A stretch of 64,000 bases of DNA, taken from the NCBI RefSeq assembly GCF_001427385.1, contig NZ_LMGJ01000012.1:124433-188432 (forward strand), in the 5' to 3' direction. The translations under genes were made by a program, and so were the position numbers. This DNA comes from Mesorhizobium sp. Root157 (GTDB taxonomy: Bacteria > Pseudomonadota > Alphaproteobacteria > Rhizobiales > Rhizobiaceae). This document shows, piece after piece, positions 24,353 to 31,697 of the stretch (the first letter of the stretch is position 1; each line of letters begins with the position of its first letter). The notes below the pieces were generated by a model that was not told the DNA's origin, ran no database searches, and was given only the letters and a program-made list of their open reading frames with translations.

Positions 24353-25942
24353 TTAAGCTTCTAGCCAGCAGAGCGACAGCGCGTAGCCGCCGCACATTTC
24401 CTGCGCGGGATTGTTCACCCAGCCCTGCACGCCCTTGCCGGAGGCGTCGATATACTGGTTGAAGAACGGAACCAGCAGGCCGCCCTCGTCGCGCATCACC
24501 ATGGCGATGTCGCGATACATGCCCTTGCGCTTGTCCTGGTCGAGTTCGCCGCGCGCGGTCAACACCATCTTGTCGAAGTCCGGCCGCTTGAAGCGCGTGT
24601 CGTTCCAGTCGGCCCCTGAAACATAGGCCGTGGAATACATCTGGTCCTGCGTTGCCCGCCCTCCCCAATAGGAAAGCGAGAAGGGCTGCTTGTTCCAGAC
24701 TTCCGACCAGTAGCCGTCGCCCGGTTCGCGCTTGATCTCGATCTGGATGCCCGCCTTGGCGCAGCTCTGCTGATAAAGCTGTGCCGCATCGACGGCACCG
24801 GGGAAGGCGACGTCGGAAGTGCGCAGCAGGATCGAGCCGGAATGGCCCGACTTCTTGTAGAATTCGGCCGCCTTCTCGGGGTCGAACTTGCGCTGTTCGA
24901 GGTCGTCGGGGAACAGCGGATAGGCTTCGTTGACCGGAATGTCGTTGCCGACCTTGCCGTAGCCGCGCAGGATCTTGTCCAGCAGTTCCTCGCGGTCCAT
25001 GGCCAGCTTCAGCGCCATGCGCAAATCGTTGTTGTCGAAGGGTGCGGTGTCGCAGAACATGTTGAACGGGTAGAAGCCGCGTCCGGAGACGTTCTGGATG
25101 GTCACGCCCGGCACGCGCTTGACCAGATCGACGACCTTCGGCTCGACGCGGTTGATCATGTTGACCTGACCGCCCTGTAGGGCTGCGGTGCGTGCGGTCG
25201 CGTCGTTGATGACGACGATCTCGATCTGAGCTGCGTGGCCGAGCTTGTCGCCCTGCCAGTAGTTGGCGAACTTTTCGCCGCCATAGCGCACACCCGGCTC
25301 GTCGATGGTCACCTTGTAGGGGCCGGCACTGATGCCGGCATTAGGATTGTCCTTGCCGCCATTGGGCTGAATGACCAGATGGTAGTCGGCCATCAGATAG
25401 GGGAAGTCGGCGTTCGGGTCTTTCAGCGAGATGACGACCTCGTCGCCGCTGGCCTTCATGCTATCGATGCCCTGCAGGATGCCGAGGGCCGCCGATTTCG
25501 ACTTTTCGTCGCTGTGGCGCTCAAGCGTGGCGACCACGTCCTCGGCCGAAACGGTCTTGCCGTCGTGGAATTCGATACCTTTGCGGATTTTCATGGTCCA
25601 GACTTTGGCGTCGTCAGATGAACCGATGTCTTCGGCGATGCGGTTCTCGAGGCTGCCGTCGGGGTTCAGTTCGACCAGCAACTCGCCCCACGCCTTGCCG
25701 AAGGAGAAGTTCACCTGGCTGAGGTTCAGGGCCGGGTCGAGAACGTTGGAGGATTCGCCACCCTGCAGGCCGGCCTTGAGCACACCGCCCTTGACCGGGC
25801 CTTCGGCGAGCGCCGCGTCCGAAAGCAGCGTGTTGGCAAAAGCCGCACTCACTCCCAGTGCAGCAGCACGGCCAAGAAAATCGCGCCGGCTAAGTTTTCC
25901 GGTCGCGACACGGCGGCTTAGGAATTCGAGTTCATTGGACAT
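24353..25942 (-). CDS. ABC transporter substrate-binding protein, SBP family 5
   Basis: 529-residue periplasmic binding protein of the DppA/OppA class. The N-terminus has a twin-arginine signal, SRRDFLGRAA followed by a hydrophobic stretch and ALA cleavage site near residue 47. The mature protein contains KIRKGIEFHDGKTVSAEDV, a hallmark of the family. The ATG at 25942 has GAGGAG seven bases upstream; the GTG at 25957 would overlap that ribosome binding site. It is the first gene of the operon with two permeases, a double ATPase and a phosphodiesterase. The ligand is unknown; position next to the ureide genes makes a nitrogen-rich compound possible. Confidence 0.88.
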   Translation of the reverse strand: MSNELEFLSRRVATGKLSRRDFLGRAAALGVSAAFANTLLSDAALAEGPVKGGVLKAGLQGGESSNVLDPALNLSQVNFSFGKAWGELLVELNPDGSLENRIAEDIGSSDDAKVWTMKIRKGIEFHDGKTVSAEDVVATLERHSDEKSKSAALGILQGIDSMKASGDEVVISLKDPNADFPYLMADYHLVIQPNGGKDNPNAGISAGPYKVTIDEPGVRYGGEKFANYWQGDKLGHAAQIEIVVINDATARTAALQGGQVNMINRVEPKVVDLVKRVPGVTIQNVSGRGFYPFNMFCDTAPFDNNDLRMALKLAMDREELLDKILRGYGKVGNDIPVNEAYPLFPDDLEQRKFDPEKAAEFYKKSGHSGSILLRTSDVAFPGAVDAAQLYQQSCAKAGIQIEIKREPGDGYWSEVWNKQPFSLSYWGGRATQDQMYSTAYVSGADWNDTRFKRPDFDKMVLTARGELDQDKRKGMYRDIAMVMRDEGGLLVPFFNQYIDASGKGVQGWVNNPAQEMCGGYALSLCWLEA

Positions 25943-25990
25943 GCTGAGGCTCCTCACTCTGTGGTTGGACCTTGTGGTCCGTTTTCTTAG

Positions 25991-26098
25991 TTATTCATTT
26001 GCCTTGAATAATGACGGCAAGGTCAAGCTGGACGCAAGACCGAATGCGACATCGCGTGGCGTAAATCGCATGTCGCGCTTGGACCAATGATTATTCAA
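25991..26098. promoter_or_regulatory. TTATTCA repeats upstream of the ABC operon
   Basis: A perfect 7-bp inverted repeat, TTATTCA (25991-25997) and TGAATAA (26005-26011), is spaced by 7 bases. A third copy, TTATTCA, lies at 26091-26097 within TGATTATTCAA. They are 50-155 bases upstream of the binding-protein start, in a non-coding gap of 298 bases. A hairpin GGACC/GGTCC also lies at 25967-25980. A regulator site is inferred. Confidence 0.4.
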
Positions 26099-26240
26099 TC
26101 ACTGATTGCGTTGAAGGGCAAAGTCGCGGGGTTTGCCGAGATTATCAAGGCTGCTCGTGCGCAAGTGTCGAACGAGGGGATGAATCGAGACGTCGCAATG
26201 CAGGTCGCGCCGGCATGCGCGCTTGCCGCAGGAACAACGG

Positions 26241-26834
26241 TCAGTTGAGCGGGATGTCGTTGTCGGCCTTGCTAGCCTGATACGTATCGGAAAGCGCGTC
26301 GTAGCGCCTTGAGATCGCCTCTATGCGCGCTTCAAGGCGGGTGCGGTCGGCCGGCGGCAGTTCGCGCACCAGCTTGCGGATCGAGAAGCTTTTCCAATAG
26401 GCGTTCTCGGCATTGTAACCGCCGGGATCGAGCCTGAACACTTCTTTCAGGATCTTCAGGTCATGCGGAATGGCGAAGCTGTCGCGCGAATCCTCATGGC
26501 TGAACAGATAGTAGAAATTGTCGAAACCGGCCCAGGTGATCGCCGACAGGCACAGCGAACAGGGTTCGTGCGTGGCGACGAAGATGGCGTCGCTGGTATC
26601 GACGCGTTCGGCCTTCGGCATCTCGTAGAACCGCTTCAGGCAGTGGATCTCGCCATGCCACAGAGGGTTCTCGATCTCGTTGTTGGTTTCGGCGATGATC
26701 AGTGAGCGATCGCTCTTTCTGAGGATCGCCGCGCCGAACAGCTTGTTGCCCTGTCTCACGCCGTCTGCGGTTTTCGGCACGATATCGTGCTCCACGACAT
26801 CGAGCAGGCGATCGATCAACGAGGCATCGCTCAT
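26241..26834 (-). CDS. CDA-fold nucleoside/base deaminase
   Basis: 197-residue zinc deaminase of the cytidine/deoxycytidylate deaminase superfamily. HGE at 60-62 supplies the His ligand and catalytic Glu, and PCSLC at 91-95 supplies the two Cys ligands. The C-terminal third, after about residue 125, is an extension rich in charged residues not needed for the basic fold. Its start overlaps the stop of the ureidoglycolate lyase gene (ATGA), so it belongs to the ureide operon. A purine base such as guanine, or a ureide-related amidine, is a reasonable substrate, but the window already has an amidohydrolase-type guanine deaminase. Confidence 0.82.
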   Translation of the reverse strand: MSDASLIDRLLDVVEHDIVPKTADGVRQGNKLFGAAILRKSDRSLIIAETNNEIENPLWHGEIHCLKRFYEMPKAERVDTSDAIFVATHEPCSLCLSAITWAGFDNFYYLFSHEDSRDSFAIPHDLKILKEVFRLDPGGYNAENAYWKSFSIRKLVRELPPADRTRLEARIEAISRRYDALSDTYQASKADNDIPLN

Positions 26835-27340
26835 GGCTTGAATCCGTCAGGCAGATGGACCTCGTAGGGATGCGAGAAGTAGAATTCCTCAAGGTTCGAC
26901 CCGTCGCCGCCACGGTCGACCATGACAAAATCCTGGGTTTCGCCGACCGGCGTGAGCACGCCGTGCCACACATTTCGGCGATAATTCACGCCTTGGCCGG
27001 GGGCCGTCAGGAATGCTTGCGGCGTGCCTGGCCCGTCCGGTCCGTCGTCGGGGCACACGATCACGACGAACGGCTTGGGCGACATCGGAATGAAAGCCTG
27101 GCTGCCCAAAGGATGGCGCTCGACCATGGTCAGCTTGAGCGGGAATTCGTAGGGCGTGCCGCGCGCGATGGAAATCAGCACGCGCGCATTCGGCCCCGTC
27201 ACGTCCGGCCGGGCAAGGTCATGGTAGCGCTCGCACTTGCCGTCGTTGATCGGGTAGTGGTTGCTGGTTTCCACATCGATCACGTCGCCGAAAGCGGCAA
27301 AGCTTTCGCGCGTCAGCGGCTGGGCGGCAATGCGGGTCAT
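26831..27340 (-). CDS. allA: ureidoglycolate lyase
   Basis: 169-residue AllA-family enzyme splitting ureidoglycolate into glyoxylate and urea. Characteristic segments are QPLTRESFAAFGDVID at the N-terminus, ERHPLGSQAFIPM centrally, and NVWHGVLTPV toward the end. The ATG at 27340 overlaps the stop of the aminohydrolase gene (ATGA); an upstream in-frame GTG at 27466 lies inside that gene and is rejected. It is the third gene of the fused allantoinase operon and catalyses its last step. Confidence 0.9.
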   Translation of the reverse strand: MTRIAAQPLTRESFAAFGDVIDVETSNHYPINDGKCERYHDLARPDVTGPNARVLISIARGTPYEFPLKLTMVERHPLGSQAFIPMSPKPFVVIVCPDDGPDGPGTPQAFLTAPGQGVNYRRNVWHGVLTPVGETQDFVMVDRGGDGSNLEEFYFSHPYEVHLPDGFKP

Positions 27341-28200
27341 GGCGCGCGCCTCGGCGCGAAGGTGCCGCCGAGCCTGGGGTGGCGGTTGACGTCCTTGTAG
27401 AGCAGATAGCGGAAATTGCCAGGACCGCCGGCATAGCAGGCCTGCGGGCAGAAGGCGCGCAGCCACATATAGTCGCCGGCCTGCACTTCCACCCAGTCCT
27501 GGTTCAGCCGGTAGACGGCCTTGCCTTCGAGCACGTAGAGGCCGTGCTCCATGACGTGGGTTTCGGGGAAGGGGATGACCGCACCCGGCTTCAGCGTGAC
27601 GATGGTCACGTGCATGTCGTGGCGCAGATCCGACGGATCGACGAAGCGCGTCGTTGCCCAGCCGCCATGGGTGTCGGGCATGGCAAGCGGGGCGATGTCG
27701 TTCTCGTTGGCGAAAATCGCTTGCGGCGCTTCGAGGCCGTCGACGAATTCATAGGCCTTGCGCACCCAGTGAAAACGCGCCGCGCCGCTGCCGTTGTTGC
27801 GCAGGCGCCAGTCGCTGGCCGGCGGCAGGAAGGCGTAGCCGCCCGGCGTCAGCCTGTGCGCCTCGCCGCCAAGCGTGACCGTGACCTCGCCTTCGACGAC
27901 GAACAGCACGCCCTCGGCCCCGGCATCAGGCTCGGGCCGGTCGCTGCCGCCGCCGGGTTGAACCTCCATGATGTATTGCGAGAAGGTCTCGGCAAAGCCG
28001 GAGAGCGGGCGGGCGATGATCCACGCCCGTGTCTTGTCCCAGAAGGGCAGGAAGCTGGCGACGATATCGCTGAACTCCCGCTTCGGAATGACGGCATAGG
28101 CTTCGGTGAAGACGGCGCGGTCGGTGACCAGATCGCTTTGCGGCGGAAGTCCGCCTTGCGGGGCATAATAGGTGCGGTCGGCCATGGTTTTCTTATCCAT
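27337..28200 (-). CDS. allE: (S)-ureidoglycine aminohydrolase
   Basis: 287-residue bicupin that releases ammonia from (S)-ureidoglycine to give ureidoglycolate. The metal site is visible as Glu213, His215 and His219 in ETHVMEHG with Gln253 in CPQACYAGG, the same residues and spacing as the manganese site known in the plant enzyme. The N-terminal cupin lacks an equivalent set. Start is either 28200 (MDKKTMADR) or 28185; neither has a strong ribosome binding site, and both lie just after the allantoinase stop. It is the second gene of the operon. Confidence 0.9.
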   Translation of the reverse strand: MDKKTMADRTYYAPQGGLPPQSDLVTDRAVFTEAYAVIPKREFSDIVASFLPFWDKTRAWIIARPLSGFAETFSQYIMEVQPGGGSDRPEPDAGAEGVLFVVEGEVTVTLGGEAHRLTPGGYAFLPPASDWRLRNNGSGAARFHWVRKAYEFVDGLEAPQAIFANENDIAPLAMPDTHGGWATTRFVDPSDLRHDMHVTIVTLKPGAVIPFPETHVMEHGLYVLEGKAVYRLNQDWVEVQAGDYMWLRAFCPQACYAGGPGNFRYLLYKDVNRHPRLGGTFAPRRAP

Positions 28201-28210
28201 CGATTGAATC

Positions 28211-29644
28211 TTAGAGCGGCAGCATGTCTTTGAGGCGCAGCAGGGCGATGCGCTCGACCTGCTTGCAGGCGGTCCGGAGTTCGGTTTCGCGGTCGTTGCC
28301 GATGCGGGTCTCGAACTCGGCGAGGATTTCTTCCTTGGTCCGGCCCTTGGCGGCGATGATGAAGGGGAAGCCGAAATTGGTGACATAGGCGGCGTTGAGC
28401 TTGGAAAACAGTTCGCGCTCCTTGTCCGTGAGGGCGTCAAGCCCTGCGGAAGCCTGTTCCCTGGTCGATTCGGGCGTCAGTTGCTTCGCCGCCGCCAGCT
28501 TGCCGGCAAGGTCCGGGTGCGCCTTGAGCACGCCAAGCCGTTCCGTATCGGTGGCCGACCTGAACACGCGGCAAAGTGCGTTGTGCAGGCCGCCTGCGCT
28601 GTCATGTGCGGGGCCGAGTTCCAGCTTGTAGGCGCGTTCCGCGATCCACGGCGAATGCTCGAACACGCCGCCGAAGCTTTTCACGAAGTCGGCCTTGCTC
28701 ATGCGCGAAGGGCGAAGGGCTGCTGCCTCGTAGGGATGGTGCTCGTGCCAGTGGCGGGCGATGTCGATGCGCCGCGCCAGCCAAACCTTGTCATGGCTTT
28801 TGACGTATTCGATGAAGCGCTTCAGCGCGCCGAAACGGCCGGGCCGGCCGATGAGCCGGCAATGCAGGCCGATGGTCATCATTTTCGGCCGGCCGTTCAT
28901 GCCTTCTTCGTAGAGCGTGTCGAAGGCATCCTTCAGGTAGGTGAAGAACTGCTCGCCGTTCGAAAACCCGGCCTGGATGCCGAAGCGCATGTCGTTGGCG
29001 TCGAGCGTATAGGGGATGATGAGCAGCGGCTCCATGGCGTTGCCGTGGCCGTCATGGTTGATCCAGTAGGGCAGGTCGTCGTCATAGGTGTCGGAGCAGT
29101 AGGCAAAGCCGCCCGCCTCGGCAACCAGCCGCACCGTGTTTTCCGACGTGCGGCCGGTGTACCAGCCGGTCGGCCGCTCGCCGGTGACTTCGGTGTGCAG
29201 CCGGATCGATTCCTCGATATCCCGGCGCTCGTCTTCGGGAGAGTGGTCGCGGTAGTCGACCCATTTCAGCCCGTGCGTTGCGATCTCCCAGCCAGCCTCC
29301 TGCATGGCCGTCAACTGGTCGGGCGATCGCGCCAGCGCGCTGGCCACGCCGTAGCAGGTGGCAGGCACATTGGCCTCGGTGAACAGGCGATGGACCCGCC
29401 AGAAGCCGGCGCGCGCGCCGTATTCGTAGATCGATTCCATGTTCCAGTGGCGCTGGCCGACCCACGGTGAGGCACCGGTGATCTCCGACAGGAAAGCCTC
29501 GGAAGCCTTGTCGCCATGCAGGATGCAGTTTTCGCCGCCTTCTTCAAAATTGACGACGAATTGGACTGCGACATGCGCACCGTCCGGCCATTTCGGGTCC
29601 GGCGGGTTGGCGCCATAGCCGCGCATGTCACGCTGATAACGCAT
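28211..29644 (-). CDS. puuE: bifunctional allantoinase PuuE / OHCU decarboxylase UraD
   Basis: 477-residue fusion. Residues 1 to about 308 are a polysaccharide-deacetylase-like allantoinase (HGLKWVDYRDHSPE, FSNGEQFFTYLKDAFD, GLHCRLIGRPGR). Residues about 315-477 are a 2-oxo-4-hydroxy-4-carboxy-5-ureidoimidazoline decarboxylase (FGGVFEHSPWIAE, KAHPDLAGKLA, NFGFPFIIAAKG). The two parts catalyse consecutive steps, OHCU to S-allantoin and allantoin to allantoate, although the later step comes first in the chain. The ATG at 29644 follows GGAGAGG. It is the first gene of the minus-strand ureide operon and is divergent from the HIU hydrolase gene. Confidence 0.92.
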   Translation of the reverse strand: MRYQRDMRGYGANPPDPKWPDGAHVAVQFVVNFEEGGENCILHGDKASEAFLSEITGASPWVGQRHWNMESIYEYGARAGFWRVHRLFTEANVPATCYGVASALARSPDQLTAMQEAGWEIATHGLKWVDYRDHSPEDERRDIEESIRLHTEVTGERPTGWYTGRTSENTVRLVAEAGGFAYCSDTYDDDLPYWINHDGHGNAMEPLLIIPYTLDANDMRFGIQAGFSNGEQFFTYLKDAFDTLYEEGMNGRPKMMTIGLHCRLIGRPGRFGALKRFIEYVKSHDKVWLARRIDIARHWHEHHPYEAAALRPSRMSKADFVKSFGGVFEHSPWIAERAYKLELGPAHDSAGGLHNALCRVFRSATDTERLGVLKAHPDLAGKLAAAKQLTPESTREQASAGLDALTDKERELFSKLNAAYVTNFGFPFIIAAKGRTKEEILAEFETRIGNDRETELRTACKQVERIALLRLKDMLPL

Positions 29645-29710
29645 CACAAACCTCTCCCGCTTCGAAAATGCCGTAGTAGAGACTATCAAAGGGGATGGCG
29701 GACATTCCCC

Positions 29711-29723
29711 TCAAAAATTTTGA
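29711..29723. promoter_or_regulatory. A/T palindrome in the puuE-uraH divergent promoter region
   Basis: TCAAAAATTTTGA is a perfect 6-bp inverted repeat around one central base, about midway in the 169-base gap between the two divergent purine operons. It is an operator candidate by position only. Confidence 0.35.
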
Positions 29724-29813
29724 AAGTGTTTTTGGGCCGCCCGGCCCGACCGGCCCTTATGCTACGCGGTTAAATGGCGCACAATCCAATCTCTCGTGTT
29801 TGAATGGACCGGA

Positions 29814-30203
29814 ATGGGAGGCGATCAATTGGGAGGAACCGCGCAAGCTGAGGGCGGGCGTTTGACGACGCATGTCCTCGATACGGCCAGCGGCAAGCCC
29901 GCTGAAGGCCTTTCGATCGAGTTCTTCAAGGTGGCCGGCGAAACGCGCACCCATCTCAAGACCGTCGTCACCAATGCGGATGGCCGATGCGACGCCCCGC
30001 TTCTGGCCGGTGGCGATTTCCGCACCGGTGAATACGAATTGGTGTTCGCAGCCGGCGACTATCTGCGGCGGCAGGGCACTACGCTGCCCGAGCCCGCCTT
30101 CCTTGACCGTGTGCCGATCCGCTTCGGCATGGCGGAGCAAAAACACTACCATGTCCCGCTTCTGATCTCGCCCTACGGATATTCGACCTACAGGGGGAGC
30201 TGA
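29814..30203 (+). CDS. uraH: 5-hydroxyisourate hydrolase
   Basis: Transthyretin-like HIU hydrolase opening the ring of 5-hydroxyisourate to OHCU. The core begins with [15 protein letters not shown], has [15 protein letters not shown] and ends in the diagnostic YSTYRGS. Start is uncertain: ATG at 29814 gives 129 residues but has no ribosome binding site, ATG at 29796 gives 135, and a TTG at 29862 preceded by GAGGGCGG gives 113, the normal family length. It is one base from xdhA on the same strand and divergent from the allantoinase fusion. Confidence 0.88.
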   Translation: MGGDQLGGTAQAEGGRLTTHVLDTASGKPAEGLSIEFFKVAGETRTHLKTVVTNADGRCDAPLLAGGDFRTGEYELVFAAGDYLRRQGTTLPEPAFLDRVPIRFGMAEQKHYHVPLLISPYGYSTYRGS

Positions 30204-30204
30204 C

Positions 30205-31686
30205 ATGGCTGGCGTGAAAATTCGCGACGAAATCCGCTTCATCCTCAACGACCGCGACGTGTCGCTCAAGGATGTCGCGCCCGACCTGACGCTGCTCGAC
30301 TGGCTGCGCCTGTCGAAGAGCCTGGTGGGTACCAAGGAAGGCTGCGCCGAGGGCGACTGCGGCGCCTGCACCGTTTTGGTCGGCAAGCGGGTCGGTAGCG
30401 GCCTGGTCTATGAAAGCGTCAATGCCTGCATCCGCTTTGTCGGCTCGCTCGACGCCTGCCATGTGGTAACGGTCGAGCATCTGGCAGCCGACGCCGCCAG
30501 GCTGCACCCGGTCCAGCAGGCGATGGTCGATTTCCACGGCTCGCAATGCGGCTTCTGCACGCCGGGCTTCGTGATGTCCCTCTATGGCCTGTGGATGGAG
30601 ACACCCCAGCCTTCCGACCTCGACATCGAAAAGGCATTGCAGGGCAATTTGTGCCGCTGCACCGGCTACGAGGCGATCATGCGCGCCGGCCGCGCCATTT
30701 CGAGCTACGGCAAGGCCGCCAACGATCCGCTGGCGAAGGAGCGTGCGGCGATCATCGTGCGGCTGAGCGCTATGGATGACGGCACACGGGTCGAGATCGG
30801 CGAAGGCAAGCACCGCCTCATCATCCCCGCCGATGTCGACGACCTCGCGGCCATTCTGGAAGCCGAGCCGAAGTCGACGGTGGTCGCCGGCTCGACCGAT
30901 GTCGGGTTGTGGGTGACCAAGATGATGCGCGACATCTCGCCGGCGGTGTTCATCGGCAATGTCGAAGGGTTGCGTTCCATCAGCGAGCGCGACGGCGTCA
31001 TCTCCATCGGCGCCGGCGTCACCTATACGGAAGCGTTCGAATTGCTTGCCGCCAGGATTCGGGCGCTTGGCACCCTGATCGACCGCATCGGCGGCCAGCA
31101 GGTGCGCAACATGGGCACCATCGGCGGCAACATCGCCAACGGGTCGCCGATCGGCGACACGCCGCCGCCGCTGATCGCGCTCGGCGCGCGCCTGACGCTG
31201 CGCAAGGGCAGGGAAAGGCGAACCATTCCGCTCGAAGATTTCTTCATTGCCTATGGCAAGCAGGATCGCCAGCCGGGGGAATTCGTCGAGGCCGTGCATG
31301 TTCCGGTGCCGGCCAAGGACGAATTCTTTGCCGCCTACAAGATTTCCAAGCGCCGCGACGAAGACATTACCGCCGCCCTTGGCGCCTTCCATATGAAACT
31401 GGCGCCGGACAATACGGTCGCCGCGATCCGCATCGCCTATGGCGGCATGGCGGCCACGCCCAAACGGGCCAAGGCCGTGGAGGCAGCGCTTGCAGGCAAG
31501 CCGTGGACAGAAGCAACGGTTGAGGCCGCTCTGGAAGCCTATTCGCGGGATTTCGCGCCGCTGAGCGACATGCGCGCCACGGCGGAATACCGCATGCTGG
31601 CGTCGAAGAACTTGCTGCGCCGCTTCTTCGCCGAAACCCAAGCCGGCGGCGCACCGACCCAGGTTTCGCGGCACCGGGCCGCGTGA
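30205..31686 (+). CDS. xdhA: xanthine dehydrogenase small subunit (2Fe-2S, FAD)
   Basis: 493-residue subunit carrying electrons from the molybdenum site to NAD. The N-terminal plant-type ferredoxin cluster is CAEGDCGACT, and the second [2Fe-2S] domain has CGFCTPGFVMS and LCRCTGYE. An FAD-binding domain follows (VVAGSTDVGL, NMGTIGGNIANGSPIGDTPP) with the CO-dehydrogenase-like C-terminal domain. It starts one base after uraH and ends against xdhB, so uraH-xdhABC is one operon. Confidence 0.95.
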   Translation: MAGVKIRDEIRFILNDRDVSLKDVAPDLTLLDWLRLSKSLVGTKEGCAEGDCGACTVLVGKRVGSGLVYESVNACIRFVGSLDACHVVTVEHLAADAARLHPVQQAMVDFHGSQCGFCTPGFVMSLYGLWMETPQPSDLDIEKALQGNLCRCTGYEAIMRAGRAISSYGKAANDPLAKERAAIIVRLSAMDDGTRVEIGEGKHRLIIPADVDDLAAILEAEPKSTVVAGSTDVGLWVTKMMRDISPAVFIGNVEGLRSISERDGVISIGAGVTYTEAFELLAARIRALGTLIDRIGGQQVRNMGTIGGNIANGSPIGDTPPPLIALGARLTLRKGRERRTIPLEDFFIAYGKQDRQPGEFVEAVHVPVPAKDEFFAAYKISKRRDEDITAALGAFHMKLAPDNTVAAIRIAYGGMAATPKRAKAVEAALAGKPWTEATVEAALEAYSRDFAPLSDMRATAEYRMLASKNLLRRFFAETQAGGAPTQVSRHRAA

Positions 31687-31697
31687 GGCAGATGGTC

